From the NCBI GenBank assembly GCA_945890485.1, contig CAMDCN010000019.1, positions 62,001 to 126,000 of the forward strand: 64,000 bases of DNA. The letters are read 5' to 3'. Shown here one piece after another: positions 1-9,370 of this stretch. Position numbers and translations under genes: made by a program. This DNA is from Candidatus Sulfopaludibacter sp. SbA3 (lineage in GTDB: Bacteria > Acidobacteriota > Terriglobia > Bryobacterales > Bryobacteraceae). The notes beneath the pieces are model-generated. The model was given only the letters and a program-made list of their open reading frames with translations, did no database searches and was not told the DNA's origin. Position 1 is the stretch's first letter. Each line of letters begins with the position of its first letter.

Positions 1-988
1 CCGAAAAACCGAGAAAGAAAAAGAGTTTGTTGCGGCCGTCCACCACTTTCGGGATGAAGATCGGTCCACTGATCGTCGCCTGATAGTTCAGCGTCTTGCC
101 GGAGTTCAGCATGGGCCGATCTGCCAGGGCGTCGGCCGCCGCGGTATTGCCAGCCGTATTCAGCGCGGAGACTTGCGCCCAGCGGGCCTGCTTCACAAAG
201 AACGAAGCGGCGTTCCAACGCTGATTGATGAATTGCAGCGTGCTCGTGCCATGAAATTGGTTCGCACCCGACTTGGTGGACATCGAGATGCCCAAGCCGG
301 TGGCGTGTCCGAACGAAGCATCGAAGTTCGAGGTCTCCACCTTGAACTCATCGATCACGTCCGGGCTCGGCATCACCGATGCCCGCCGGTCTGTGCCGTT
401 GGTGGAAGCGCCGTCAATCGACCACTCGTTGCCGCCGACGGAACCGGGCGAATTGTAGGCCGAACCGCCCCCGATTTGTCCTTGCACGAGAAACTGCGTC
501 GTGCCCGGAACCTGAACGCCGGGGGACATGCGCGCCAGGGCCATGACGTTATTGCCGATCACGGGTAGGTCCATCACTTCGCGGTTGGTGATGTTCCGGC
601 CCGTGCTCACGGTGCTGGTATCGAGCATGGGCGCTTCGGACGAGATCGTGACAGACTCGGTGACGCCGCCCACTTCGAGCTGTACATTGACTTTCAGCTG
701 ATCCCCCAGGCCGACGGTCACTTTCGACTGGACGGCTTTCTTAAAACCCGTCGCTTCGACGGAGACGGAGTAGAGCCCTGGCAGGAGAAGAGGGGCCTCG
801 TAGTAGCCGTTCTCGTTCGTCGTCAGCTTGGTGACGGTGGAGGTGCCCGTATTGGTGACGGTAACATTGGCTCCGGCGACGCTAGCCCCCTGGGGGTCTG
901 TCACGGAACCGGAGATGATGCCACGGGTGTCCTGCGCGACGAGTATGGCAGGAAGCACGAGAGCGACGGCCCAGATCGAATAGCGCAT
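1..988 (-). CDS. TonB-dependent receptor with N-terminal carboxypeptidase-regulatory-like domain (partial, runs off left edge)
   Basis: My minus-strand translation from ATG at 988: MRYSIWAVALVLPAILVAQDTRGIISGSVTDPQGASVAGANVTVTNTGTSTVTKLTTNENGYYEAPLLLPGLYSVSVEATGF... then plug-like ...EVMDLPVIGNNVMALARMSPGVQ...; open to the window edge, so absent from the ORF track. Confidence 0.88.
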   Translation of the reverse strand, partial: MRYSIWAVALVLPAILVAQDTRGIISGSVTDPQGASVAGANVTVTNTGTSTVTKLTTNENGYYEAPLLLPGLYSVSVEATGFKKAVQSKVTVGLGDQLKVNVQLEVGGVTESVTISSEAPMLDTSTVSTGRNITNREVMDLPVIGNNVMALARMSPGVQVPGTTQFLVQGQIGGGSAYNSPGSVGGNEWSIDGASTNGTDRRASVMPSPDVIDEFKVETSNFDASFGHATGLGISMSTKSGANQFHGTSTLQFINQRWNAASFFVKQARWAQVSALNTAGNTAAADALADRPMLNSGKTLNYQATISGPIFIPKVVDGRNKLFFFLGFS

Positions 989-1163
989 ACGAGAACTCCT
1001 TGGTCCAAACATGGTGCTGCCGACACTATCACAGTCGCGAGTCCGTGTAAAACGCACTGAAGGGTACAAGAATCTCTCAATTCCTAGCATCTCATCGCTT
1101 TGGCGTTGGCTGTTGCGGCGATTGACTGGCCTTTCTGGAACCTCGATTATAGAAAGTGTGCCG

Positions 1164-2051
1164 ATGAAGAAGCTGAGTTTCTGCTTGCTGTGGGTGGGGT
1201 TGGCCACTGGGGCCGTGTTCCGGAGCGAGGACGGCGGGCGGAGTTGGGTGCGGGCCGATGCCGGATTGCCGGCTGTGCGCGTGAACGCTCTTGGGGAGAG
1301 CGGCGACCACTGGTTGGCGGGCACCGAGACGGGAATCTATGCTTCCGCGGACCGGGGCCGGACCTGGGTGGTGGCGGCGGGCGACGCAGGGCGCATCCTC
1401 AGCTTTGCTACCTCCGGCGCCAACGTCTATGCGGGGACGGACGGCGGCTTATTGCTCTCCGGTGACGGTGGGCGGCGGTTCGCCCCTGTGGCCTCGTTTG
1501 CTCCGAAACGAGTGCGGAGCCTGGCGGTGCTGGGCGCGACTGTCTTCGCTGGCACGGATCGAGATGGCGTGCATGCGAGCGACGATGCCGGGCGGACTTG
1601 GCGGCGGCTTGATGCTGGTTGGCCGACACAAGGGCAGGCGTTCGCGCTTGCCGTCTCCGGTGGCCGCGTATTCGCCGGCCTCTATGCCAAGGGCCTGTGG
1701 GTGTGGGAGTCGGGACGCTGGGAGAAGCGTGGCGATACGACGCCCTTGGCGCTGGCGGCCGTTGAGGGGACTCTAGTCGCCGGGCACAATCCGGGTGGGC
1801 TGCGGCGTAGCGACGATGGTGGCGCGAACTGGCGGGAGACGATGCCGACAGCGCCAGTGTGGGAGTTGGGGGCCGGAGGTGGCCGCGTGGTGGCGGGTGT
1901 GGGCGGCGGCGTGTTTGTATCGGAGGACCAGGGCCGGACATGGCGGCGGGCCGCGCTGCCGGAGCAGACCCCGGGGATCAGCATGGTGGTGCGGGGCGAG
2001 ACGATGCTGGTGGGGGTGCTTCTGCGCGAGGGAGGGAATACGCGTGAGTGA
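1164..2051 (+). CDS. BNR/Ycf48-like beta-propeller repeat protein, secreted
   Basis: Repeated SxDxGRTW motifs (FRSEDGGRSW, YASADRGRTW, HASDDAGRTW, FVSEDQGRTW); signal-like N-terminus MKKLSFCLLWVGLATGA. Confidence 0.8.
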   Translation: MKKLSFCLLWVGLATGAVFRSEDGGRSWVRADAGLPAVRVNALGESGDHWLAGTETGIYASADRGRTWVVAAGDAGRILSFATSGANVYAGTDGGLLLSGDGGRRFAPVASFAPKRVRSLAVLGATVFAGTDRDGVHASDDAGRTWRRLDAGWPTQGQAFALAVSGGRVFAGLYAKGLWVWESGRWEKRGDTTPLALAAVEGTLVAGHNPGGLRRSDDGGANWRETMPTAPVWELGAGGGRVVAGVGGGVFVSEDQGRTWRRAALPEQTPGISMVVRGETMLVGVLLREGGNTRE

Positions 2052-2856
2052 AACGGCAGCCGGGGGCCGGAAGCGGCGACGCAGCCGATGGATCTTTGAG
2101 GTGGCCGGGGCGGAGGAGAGCCTGGGGCCGGACTTCGACTCGTCGCTGCTGGAAGATGCTCTGAGCGGTCTAGACTTGACGTTGACGGACCGGGAGACGG
2201 CAATGTCCGGTTCTTCGGTTCTCGTTTACAGCCTCGCCGTCGAAAGCGCGGCGGACGAGTACCTGGCGAGGATCGTGAAGGCGTACCCGGCGCCTCGGTT
2301 CCGGGTGACTCGCCGATTGGAGAAGCCGAGGAAGCGTACGACGGCGGCGCAGCGGGTGAAGCCGCTGCCGGGCGACGTGTTTGCGGTGCCGCTGCCACAT
2401 CGCCAGTATGGCTATGTGTGGTTGGTCCAAGATTTACCGGAACGTTATGGCCATGCCGTTGCGTTTCTCGATTTGATTACGGCCGAACGGTTGGCCAGCA
2501 TCGAAGAGTGCGAGGCGGCGCCGACGATGCTCGCACCGCTGGTTACGGCGGTCGATGTAGGCTTGCAGGTGTTCGGATGGGTGAAAGTTGGGAACCTGCA
2601 ACGTCCGGCCCCTCCACTTCGATTTCGCCGGTCCTTTATGCACGACGTTACCGGAGACACGTCCCATGAGGATTGGCAGGTGTGGGAGATTGGCGTTGGC
2701 TGGCAGTTTGTGGGCGCTCTGACCGATTCGATGCGCCGTCTGCCGCTAGACGCATCCTATGGACTGCGGGTGATTTCTGGCGAAATCGCAAAAGAGAAAG
2801 GCATCCCCGACGACGGGTCGCTGGGGGTGGATTTGGCGCTGTGGGTGGTTCGCTAG
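2044..2856 (+). CDS. Hypothetical protein with possible Imm26-like (immunity protein 26) domain
   Basis: Central PLPGDVFAVPLPHRQYGYVWLVQ resembles the GDVFAIPL opening of Imm26; start ambiguous (GTG 2044 or ATG 2203). Confidence 0.45.
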   Translation: MSETAAGGRKRRRSRWIFEVAGAEESLGPDFDSSLLEDALSGLDLTLTDRETAMSGSSVLVYSLAVESAADEYLARIVKAYPAPRFRVTRRLEKPRKRTTAAQRVKPLPGDVFAVPLPHRQYGYVWLVQDLPERYGHAVAFLDLITAERLASIEECEAAPTMLAPLVTAVDVGLQVFGWVKVGNLQRPAPPLRFRRSFMHDVTGDTSHEDWQVWEIGVGWQFVGALTDSMRRLPLDASYGLRVISGEIAKEKGIPDDGSLGVDLALWVVR

Positions 2857-2884
2857 AAACGTCCTACTGATTCGAGTACGGTGC

Positions 2885-4117
2885 TCACTGCGCCGCCGCG
2901 CGGTCGCGAGGGAAGAGGCGCAGCGTGGCGTAGAGGATCAGACCGGCTGTGCAGAGGTAGCCAATGGCGGTGAATGCCATCAGTTGGCCGACGCCAATTG
3001 TGTCTCTGGCCACGCCGCCGAGATACGGCGCGAAGCCGGAGACGAAGCAGCCTAAGAAGTTCAACACACCAATCGCTGTTGCACGAAAGGCGCTGGGTAC
3101 CACGTCGAACGCGGCAGCCGCTTGATTGCCCGTGACCAACCCCGCGCAGAATCCGAATAGCGCGGCCGCAACACGCATCGACAGCAGCGACGGTGCCGCG
3201 CCGAGAAGGAAGATGCACGGCCCGGCCCCGCAGAAGGCTGCAAAGATCAGCCAGTAGCGGGCTGCGTTCGTCCGCTTGTAGGCCGCATCGGCGAGGAGGC
3301 CGCCAACTAATAGCCCCGTCAGGCTGCCGATCTGCGGATAGATCGCCGCTTCATAGCCAGCCTGGAAGAGCGTCAGCTTAAACTTGTCGTAAAGGAAGGT
3401 CGGGAGCCATGTGTAGACAAGGAAGAGGCCGAACGTGGCGACGGCGACGAAGGTGGAAACGACCTGTAGCGTCGGGATGCGGAGCAAGCGAGTGAAGTCA
3501 GCGAGGCGCGCCGGGGCAGCGGACTGAGGCGAGATACGGATGCTGGCGGGAAGCCGGCACAGGTAGCCGTAGAGCGGCCAGGCGTAGAGCAGGCCGATGG
3601 CGCCAAGCACGTAGAACGCAACCTGCCACTGGAAGCGCTCCGCGATGTAGCCGCTGATGGAGCCGCCGAAAGCGACACCCACCATCTGACTCGTGGCGAA
3701 CAGGGCAATGGCCTTTGAACGCGTCTCCGGGCCGTGGGCGTTGGCCATCAGAGCGTAAGCCGCTGGCATGAAGCAGGACTCGGCGATGCCGAGCAGGGCG
3801 CGGCAGAGGATCAGCAGCGGACCAGAGGGCGCAAGGCCGGAGAGCACTGTGAAAAAACTCCAAAGCGCGAGGCTGCCGGCAACCATCGCCGGCTTGGGCC
3901 AGCGATCGCCCAGGATGCCTGCCAGCGGGGAAAAGAGCCCATAGATCCAGAGAAACAGGGAGCCGGTTAGGCCAAGGGTCTCGTTCGAGAAACCATAGTG
4001 GGCCTGAAGCGCGGGGAAAAGGGTATAGAGGACCTGGCGATCGGCGTGGTTGAGAACGTAACAGAACCAAAGTAGGCAGATGAGGAGCCATTTGGGCTGA
4101 ATGGCGAAATGGCTCAT
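2885..4117 (-). CDS. MFS transporter
   Basis: 410 aa, multiple TM helices, MFS-like N-terminal half (LNHADRQVLYTLFPALQAHYGFSNETLGLTGSLFLWIYGLFSPLAGILGDRW). Confidence 0.9.
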   Translation of the reverse strand: MSHFAIQPKWLLICLLWFCYVLNHADRQVLYTLFPALQAHYGFSNETLGLTGSLFLWIYGLFSPLAGILGDRWPKPAMVAGSLALWSFFTVLSGLAPSGPLLILCRALLGIAESCFMPAAYALMANAHGPETRSKAIALFATSQMVGVAFGGSISGYIAERFQWQVAFYVLGAIGLLYAWPLYGYLCRLPASIRISPQSAAPARLADFTRLLRIPTLQVVSTFVAVATFGLFLVYTWLPTFLYDKFKLTLFQAGYEAAIYPQIGSLTGLLVGGLLADAAYKRTNAARYWLIFAAFCGAGPCIFLLGAAPSLLSMRVAAALFGFCAGLVTGNQAAAAFDVVPSAFRATAIGVLNFLGCFVSGFAPYLGGVARDTIGVGQLMAFTAIGYLCTAGLILYATLRLFPRDRAAAQ

Positions 4118-4135
4118 AGAAGAGAACTATACTGC

Positions 4136-4990
4136 ATGAACATGGTGCTCTTTTTGTTGGCAGCGGAAGTACTTTTCGTGGCGACGCCTTTCACGGCGGA
4201 GCGGAGCTTTACGGGCGAGATCGAAGGACCGGCAGTGGACCGGGCCGGGAACGTCTACGCTGTCAGTTTTGCGAAGAAGAACACGATTGGCCGGGTGACA
4301 CCGGAGGGGAAAGGCGAGGTCTTCATCGAGATGCCGGGGGCGAGCCTGGCGAACGGTATCCGCATCGCGAAAGACGGGATGCTCTACGTGGCCGACTACA
4401 CAGGGCATAACATTCTAAAGATCGACCCGGCAACGCGGCGGGTGAGCGTTTTCGCGCACGAGCCGAAAATGAACCAGCCGAACGATCTGGCGATGAGCAA
4501 AGACGGAACGCTATGGGCTTCGGACCCGGACTGGAAGAACGGGACCGGGCAACTATGGCGAATTGGGACGGATGGGAAAGTGGCGCGGGTGGCCGAGGGG
4601 ATGGGGACGACGAACGGAATCGACTTGAGCCCGGATGGGAAATTCTTGTACGTGAACGAGTCAGTCCAGCGGAAGGTATGGCGGTTCCGGGTGATGCCGG
4701 ATGGGAGTTTGGCGGAGAAGCACCTGCTCATCGAGTTTCCGGACTTTGCGATGGACGGAATGCGCGTGGACCGCCGGGGGAATTTGTTCATCTCTAGGCA
4801 TGGAAAAGGCACGGTGGCGATGGTGTCTCCGGAGGGCAAAGTAATCCGGGAGATTGCCACATTGGGCGCGAAGCCGAGCAACGTGGCATTTGGCGGGAAA
4901 GACGGCAAGACGGTGTATGTAACGGAGATGGAGAAAGGCCGGCTGGTGCAGTTCCGCGTGCCCACGGCTGGGCGCGAGTGGGGGCGGTAA
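4136..4990 (+). CDS. SMP-30/gluconolactonase/LRE-like beta-propeller protein
   Basis: GPAVDRAGNVYAVSF, PNDLAMSKDGTLWASDP, TNGIDLSPDGKFLYVNE motifs. Confidence 0.85.
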   Translation: MNMVLFLLAAEVLFVATPFTAERSFTGEIEGPAVDRAGNVYAVSFAKKNTIGRVTPEGKGEVFIEMPGASLANGIRIAKDGMLYVADYTGHNILKIDPATRRVSVFAHEPKMNQPNDLAMSKDGTLWASDPDWKNGTGQLWRIGTDGKVARVAEGMGTTNGIDLSPDGKFLYVNESVQRKVWRFRVMPDGSLAEKHLLIEFPDFAMDGMRVDRRGNLFISRHGKGTVAMVSPEGKVIREIATLGAKPSNVAFGGKDGKTVYVTEMEKGRLVQFRVPTAGREWGR

Positions 4991-4998
4991 ACTGAGAT

Positions 4999-6444
4999 AT
5001 GGGTGCAACTTCCGGAACTAACCTTCATCCCGAACGGCCGCGGCTGAGTACGCATCAGAAGGCCCTGAGTATTAACTTAGATCCCGTGCGATATGGGACG
5101 TTTGCAGAGATCGGCGCAGGGCAGGAAGTGGCGCGCTGGTTCTTCAAAGTGGGCGCTGCGGCGGGGACGATTTCAAAATCGATATCCGCTTATGACATGA
5201 CCGTCAGCGATGCCATTTACGGCAAGTGCAAACGATATGTTTCGCGGGAGCGCCTGGAGCGCATGTTGGACTATGAACATAGTCTGAACGTGGAGCGACT
5301 GGGGAACTCGCGGGGGGATACGACGGCGTTTTTCACATTTGCCGATACGGTTTCCGCGCTGAACTTCAAGGGAACGAACGAGTGCCACGGCTGGATGGGC
5401 GTGAAGTATCAGGCCTTTCCCGGCGACGCGGACAATACGATTATTCTGCATGTGCGGATGCTCGATCGGGAGAATCCGCTGCAGCAGGAGGCGCTGGGAA
5501 TCGTTGGCGTGAACCTGCTCTACGCAGCGTTTTTCCTGCACCATACGCCGAACCAGATGCTCGAATCCTTGCTCGACAATCTGACCACGGATCGCCTGGA
5601 AATCGACATGGTCGACTTCTCCGGCATTGAGTTCCGGCGGGTGGATAACCGCGTGATGAGTCTGAAACTGGTGCAACTGGGGCTGAGCGGGGCGGCGATG
5701 TTCGGGCCGAAGGGCGAGGTGTTGCAGCCGAGCGAAGTGCTGCGGAAAAAGCCGATTCTGGTGGAGCGGGGCAGTTTCCGGCCGGTGACCAAGGTCAACA
5801 TCGACATGATCGAGAGCGCCCGGAAGCAGTTCGGCGAAGAGCCGGAGGTGAAGGACAAAGAGGTGGTCGAGTTGATGGAGATCACGATGCGGAACCTGCT
5901 TTCGGGCGGGGGCGACATCGACTTGCGCGACTTCCTTTCGCGGGCGGATCTGCTATCGACGGCGGGCAAGACGGTGCTGATCTCGGACTACTTCGAGTAC
6001 TACCGGCTGGCGGCCTATCTGGGCCGGTATACGAATGAACCAATCGCGATTACGATGGGCGCGCAGAGCGTGCGGGACCTGTTTGCTGAGGAGTTCTACC
6101 GGACGCTGGAAGGCGGCATTCTCGAAGCATTCGGGCGGCTGTTTACTCGGGATCTGCGGCTGTATGTGTATCCGCTACTGGAGCCGGGCACGGGCGAGTT
6201 GACGACGGCGGAGAACATCGAGATGCCGGAGTCGCTACGGAACCTGTACAAGCACTTGGTGGAGCGGGGGCGGATCCGGTCCTTGGAGTCCTTTGACCGG
6301 AGCGTACTACATATCTTCTCGCGAGACGTGCTGCGACGGATCAAGGATCAGGACGATTCGTGGGAAGAGATGGTGCCGGCAGAGATCGCCGCCGTTATCA
6401 AGAAGCGCCGGTTCTTCGGATATCGGGACAAAGACAAGCCTTAA
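4999..6444 (+). CDS. Conserved protein of unknown function (481 aa)
   Basis: Long ORF with good codon structure; no catalytic motif recognised. Confidence 0.75.
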   Translation: MGATSGTNLHPERPRLSTHQKALSINLDPVRYGTFAEIGAGQEVARWFFKVGAAAGTISKSISAYDMTVSDAIYGKCKRYVSRERLERMLDYEHSLNVERLGNSRGDTTAFFTFADTVSALNFKGTNECHGWMGVKYQAFPGDADNTIILHVRMLDRENPLQQEALGIVGVNLLYAAFFLHHTPNQMLESLLDNLTTDRLEIDMVDFSGIEFRRVDNRVMSLKLVQLGLSGAAMFGPKGEVLQPSEVLRKKPILVERGSFRPVTKVNIDMIESARKQFGEEPEVKDKEVVELMEITMRNLLSGGGDIDLRDFLSRADLLSTAGKTVLISDYFEYYRLAAYLGRYTNEPIAITMGAQSVRDLFAEEFYRTLEGGILEAFGRLFTRDLRLYVYPLLEPGTGELTTAENIEMPESLRNLYKHLVERGRIRSLESFDRSVLHIFSRDVLRRIKDQDDSWEEMVPAEIAAVIKKRRFFGYRDKDKP

Positions 6445-6689
6445 CCGCCAGAAATCGCGGCGATGAAGTGAACCTCCGAATCCGGGCGAACCGGTTCGAG
6501 CACCCCAAGCGGCGTGACCTCGTCATCGACGGAGATGGCGAGGTTGGGCCGTAGGAGGTGTTTGGAGATGCCGGGGAAGCGGGCTTCGATCCCGATGATG
6601 AGCTCACCGACCGTCGCGCCGGCGACCTCGATTTGCGCGAGGCCTCCGGTTTGCTGGCGGACGAGCGTGGGGAAGAAGACCGTGGCCAC
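6441..6689 (-). CDS. MoaD/ThiS-family ubiquitin-like sulfur carrier protein
   Basis: 82 aa, beta-grasp-like, ends ...VHFIAAISGG with C-terminal diglycine. Confidence 0.85.
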   Translation of the reverse strand: MATVFFPTLVRQQTGGLAQIEVAGATVGELIIGIEARFPGISKHLLRPNLAISVDDEVTPLGVLEPVRPDSEVHFIAAISGG

Positions 6690-6691
6690 GC

Positions 6692-8887
6692 TTACAGACC
6701 CAGAATGGTGGCCGGGTTCATGGGAACGCGGTTGAGCCGCTTGCCGGTGGCGCGGTAGAGCGCGTTGGCGACGGCGGCCAGAGGCGGGACGATGTTGGCC
6801 TCACCGACGCCGCGGACACCGAAGGGATGGCCGGGGTTCGGCACTTCGACGATGATGGTCTCGATCATCGGGAGGTCGAGAGCGGTGGGCATGCGGTAGT
6901 CGAGGTAGCTGCCGTTGCGCATGTCGCCGTCAGCGTCCATGAAGTACTCTTCGTTGAGCGCCCAGCCGATGCCTTGCGCGGTGCCGCCCTGCATCTGCCC
7001 TTCGACGTAGGCCGGGTGGATCGCTTTGCCGGCGTCCTGGACGGAGGTGACGCGGAGAACATCGGTCTTGCCGGTTTCGGGGTCAACTTTGACATCGATG
7101 ATGAGCCCGGCGATGGAGCCGCCAACGCCTTTGGGGTTCACCGTGGCGCTGCAGGAAACGGGTCCGCCGGTGGCGCCGAGTTGAGCGGCGAGTTGGGCGA
7201 AGGTGAGGGACTGGCCGTTCGCGGAGAAAGTGCCGTTGCTGAAGGAGACTTCGTCAACCGCCCAGAGACGGGCCGCGCGGGCCTTCATCTGTTCGACGAC
7301 CATCTGAGCCGCGTCGTGGACCGCGAGGCCGGTGGCGAACGTCGTTCGGCTACCGCCGGTGACGCCGGTATAGCCGACGGAGTCGGTATCAACAATAGTC
7401 GGGTGGATGTCTTCGGCACGAAGGCCGAGGACTTCGGCGGCCTGCATGGAAAGCGACGTGCGGGAGCCGCCGATGTCGGTCGAACCTTCGATGAGGTTGA
7501 CGGTGCCGTCTGCATTGACGGAGAGCGTGGCGGAGGAGGGCAGGCCGGCGTTGAACCAGAAGCCGATGGCGACGCCGCGGCCGCAGTTCGGGCCGGGGAG
7601 CGGGGCATTGTATTGCGGCGAAGCCTTCATGGCTTCGAGCACTTCAATGCAGCCGATGCGCTTATAACGGGGGCCGTCGGCGCGGCGGGTGCCTTCCTTG
7701 GCCGCGTTGCGAAGGCGCAGTTCGAGCGGATCGATGCCGAGCTTTTCGGCGATCTCGTCAAGGACCGTTTCCGTGGCGAGGGCCGAGTTCGGCGCGCCGG
7801 GGGCGCGATAAGCCGACGTGGAGGGTTTGTTGACGACGACATCGAAGCCTTCGATGAGAACGTTCTCGATGTCGTAGCAGGCGAAGACGGTCATCGCGCC
7901 GGGGCCGACCATGGCGCCGGGATAGGCGCCGGCTTCATAGGCCAGCCAGGCTTGGGCGGCCGTGATTTTGCCGGCATCGTTGACGCCGATCTTGACGCGA
8001 ACGCGCGAGCCAGGCGTCGGCCCCGTGCCGGTGAAGACGTCGCGGCGGGACATGACGAGCTTGACGGGACGCCCCGCCTTCTTCGAGAGCATCGCGGCAA
8101 CGGGTTCGAGATAGACGTTGATCTTGCCGCCGAAGCCGCCGCCGATCTCCATCGGCGTGACTTTCACCTGAGAGACAGGGACGTCAAGAACGGCAGCCGA
8201 AGCGTCGCGGGCGACAAAGGAGCCTTGGGTGCTGCACCAGATGTGAATCCGGCCGTCGCTGCTCCAGAAGGCGGTGGCGTTCTGGGGCTCGATGTAGCCC
8301 TGGTGAACCGTGGCGGTATCGAGTTCGCGTTCGACGATCACCGTGGCTTCGGCGAAGCCGGCGGCGAGGTCACCCATCTCGTAGCGGATGAGTTCGGCGA
8401 CGTTGCCGTTGGGCAGATTCTCATGGAGGATGGGCGCGCCGGGGGCCATGGCTTCGGGGGCCGTCAGGACACACGGGAGCGGTTCGTAGTCTACTTCGAT
8501 CAGCGCGGCGGCCTCAGCGGCGACGTGGGCATTGACGGCGGCGACAGCGGCGACGGCGTGACCGCTATAGAGCACTTTGCCGGAGGCAAGGATGTTGCCG
8601 CGGAGGGAGGACAGCAGCGTATCGCCTTCGCCGAAATCGACAATCTTGTCAGCGGGAGCCGGGGGGAAGTCGGCAGCAGTGACTACGGCGAAGACGCCGG
8701 GAAGGGCTTCGGCCTTTGACGTATCGATGCGGAGGATGCGCGCGTGAGCGTGGGGGCTGCGGAGGACCGCGCCGTGGATCATGCGGGCGAGTTGAAGGTC
8801 CGCTCCATAGAGGGCACGGCCCGTGACCTTATCGGCGCCGTCGTGGCGGATGGGGCGGGTGCCGATGACGTTATAGGTGGTGCTCAT
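6692..8887 (-). CDS. Xanthine dehydrogenase-family molybdopterin-binding subunit
   Basis: 731 aa; RPIRHDGADKVTGRALYGADL, GGGFGGKINVYLEPVAAMLSKKAGRPVKLVMSR, YRAPGAPNSALATE, GVRGVGEANIVPPLAAVANA. Confidence 0.95.
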   Translation of the reverse strand: MSTTYNVIGTRPIRHDGADKVTGRALYGADLQLARMIHGAVLRSPHAHARILRIDTSKAEALPGVFAVVTAADFPPAPADKIVDFGEGDTLLSSLRGNILASGKVLYSGHAVAAVAAVNAHVAAEAAALIEVDYEPLPCVLTAPEAMAPGAPILHENLPNGNVAELIRYEMGDLAAGFAEATVIVERELDTATVHQGYIEPQNATAFWSSDGRIHIWCSTQGSFVARDASAAVLDVPVSQVKVTPMEIGGGFGGKINVYLEPVAAMLSKKAGRPVKLVMSRRDVFTGTGPTPGSRVRVKIGVNDAGKITAAQAWLAYEAGAYPGAMVGPGAMTVFACYDIENVLIEGFDVVVNKPSTSAYRAPGAPNSALATETVLDEIAEKLGIDPLELRLRNAAKEGTRRADGPRYKRIGCIEVLEAMKASPQYNAPLPGPNCGRGVAIGFWFNAGLPSSATLSVNADGTVNLIEGSTDIGGSRTSLSMQAAEVLGLRAEDIHPTIVDTDSVGYTGVTGGSRTTFATGLAVHDAAQMVVEQMKARAARLWAVDEVSFSNGTFSANGQSLTFAQLAAQLGATGGPVSCSATVNPKGVGGSIAGLIIDVKVDPETGKTDVLRVTSVQDAGKAIHPAYVEGQMQGGTAQGIGWALNEEYFMDADGDMRNGSYLDYRMPTALDLPMIETIIVEVPNPGHPFGVRGVGEANIVPPLAAVANALYRATGKRLNRVPMNPATILGL

Positions 8888-9369
8888 TGGGCGGCTCCGT
8901 TAATTTCGATAGCGGCGGCTTGTACCGCGCGGATGATCTTGTCGTAACCGGTGCAGCGGCAGAGATTGTTCGAGAGCCAGAAGCGGGTCTGCTCTTCTGT
9001 GGGGTGCGGATGCTTCTGAAGCAGCGCGTCAGCGGCGATCAGGAAGCCGGGGGTGCAGATGCCGCACTGGAGCGCGGCGTGGTCCAGAAAGGCCTTCTGC
9101 AAGGGGTGGAGGGTGCTGCCGTGGGCGAGGCCTTCGACGGTGGTGATGGACTCCCCGGCGGCTTCGACGCCGAGCACGAGGCAGGAGGTAACGATGCGGT
9201 CGCCGAGCTTGACGGTGCAGGAGCCGCAGTTGCCATCGCCGCAGCCTTCCTTCGTGCCGGTTAGTCCGACGATGTCGCGGAGGCACTCCAGGAGGGACTG
9301 GCGGGGTTCGCAGAGAAACTCGACGGGCTCGTTGTTGATGGTGGTTTGGACTTGGACTTTGGCGGACAT
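8884..9369 (-). CDS. Xanthine dehydrogenase-family [2Fe-2S] subunit
   Basis: GCGDGNCGSCTV and CGICTPGF...NLCRCTGY cysteine motifs; start at MSAKVQV. Confidence 0.95.
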   Translation of the reverse strand: MSAKVQVQTTINNEPVEFLCEPRQSLLECLRDIVGLTGTKEGCGDGNCGSCTVKLGDRIVTSCLVLGVEAAGESITTVEGLAHGSTLHPLQKAFLDHAALQCGICTPGFLIAADALLQKHPHPTEEQTRFWLSNNLCRCTGYDKIIRAVQAAAIEINGAAQ

Positions 9370-9370
9370 G

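Noticed and set aside
6827-8719. 630-aa plus-strand ORF opposite the XDH large subunit
   Set aside because: Antisense shadow ORF typical of high-GC coding DNA; low-complexity Gly/Asp/Ala-rich translation, while the minus strand has clear family motifs.
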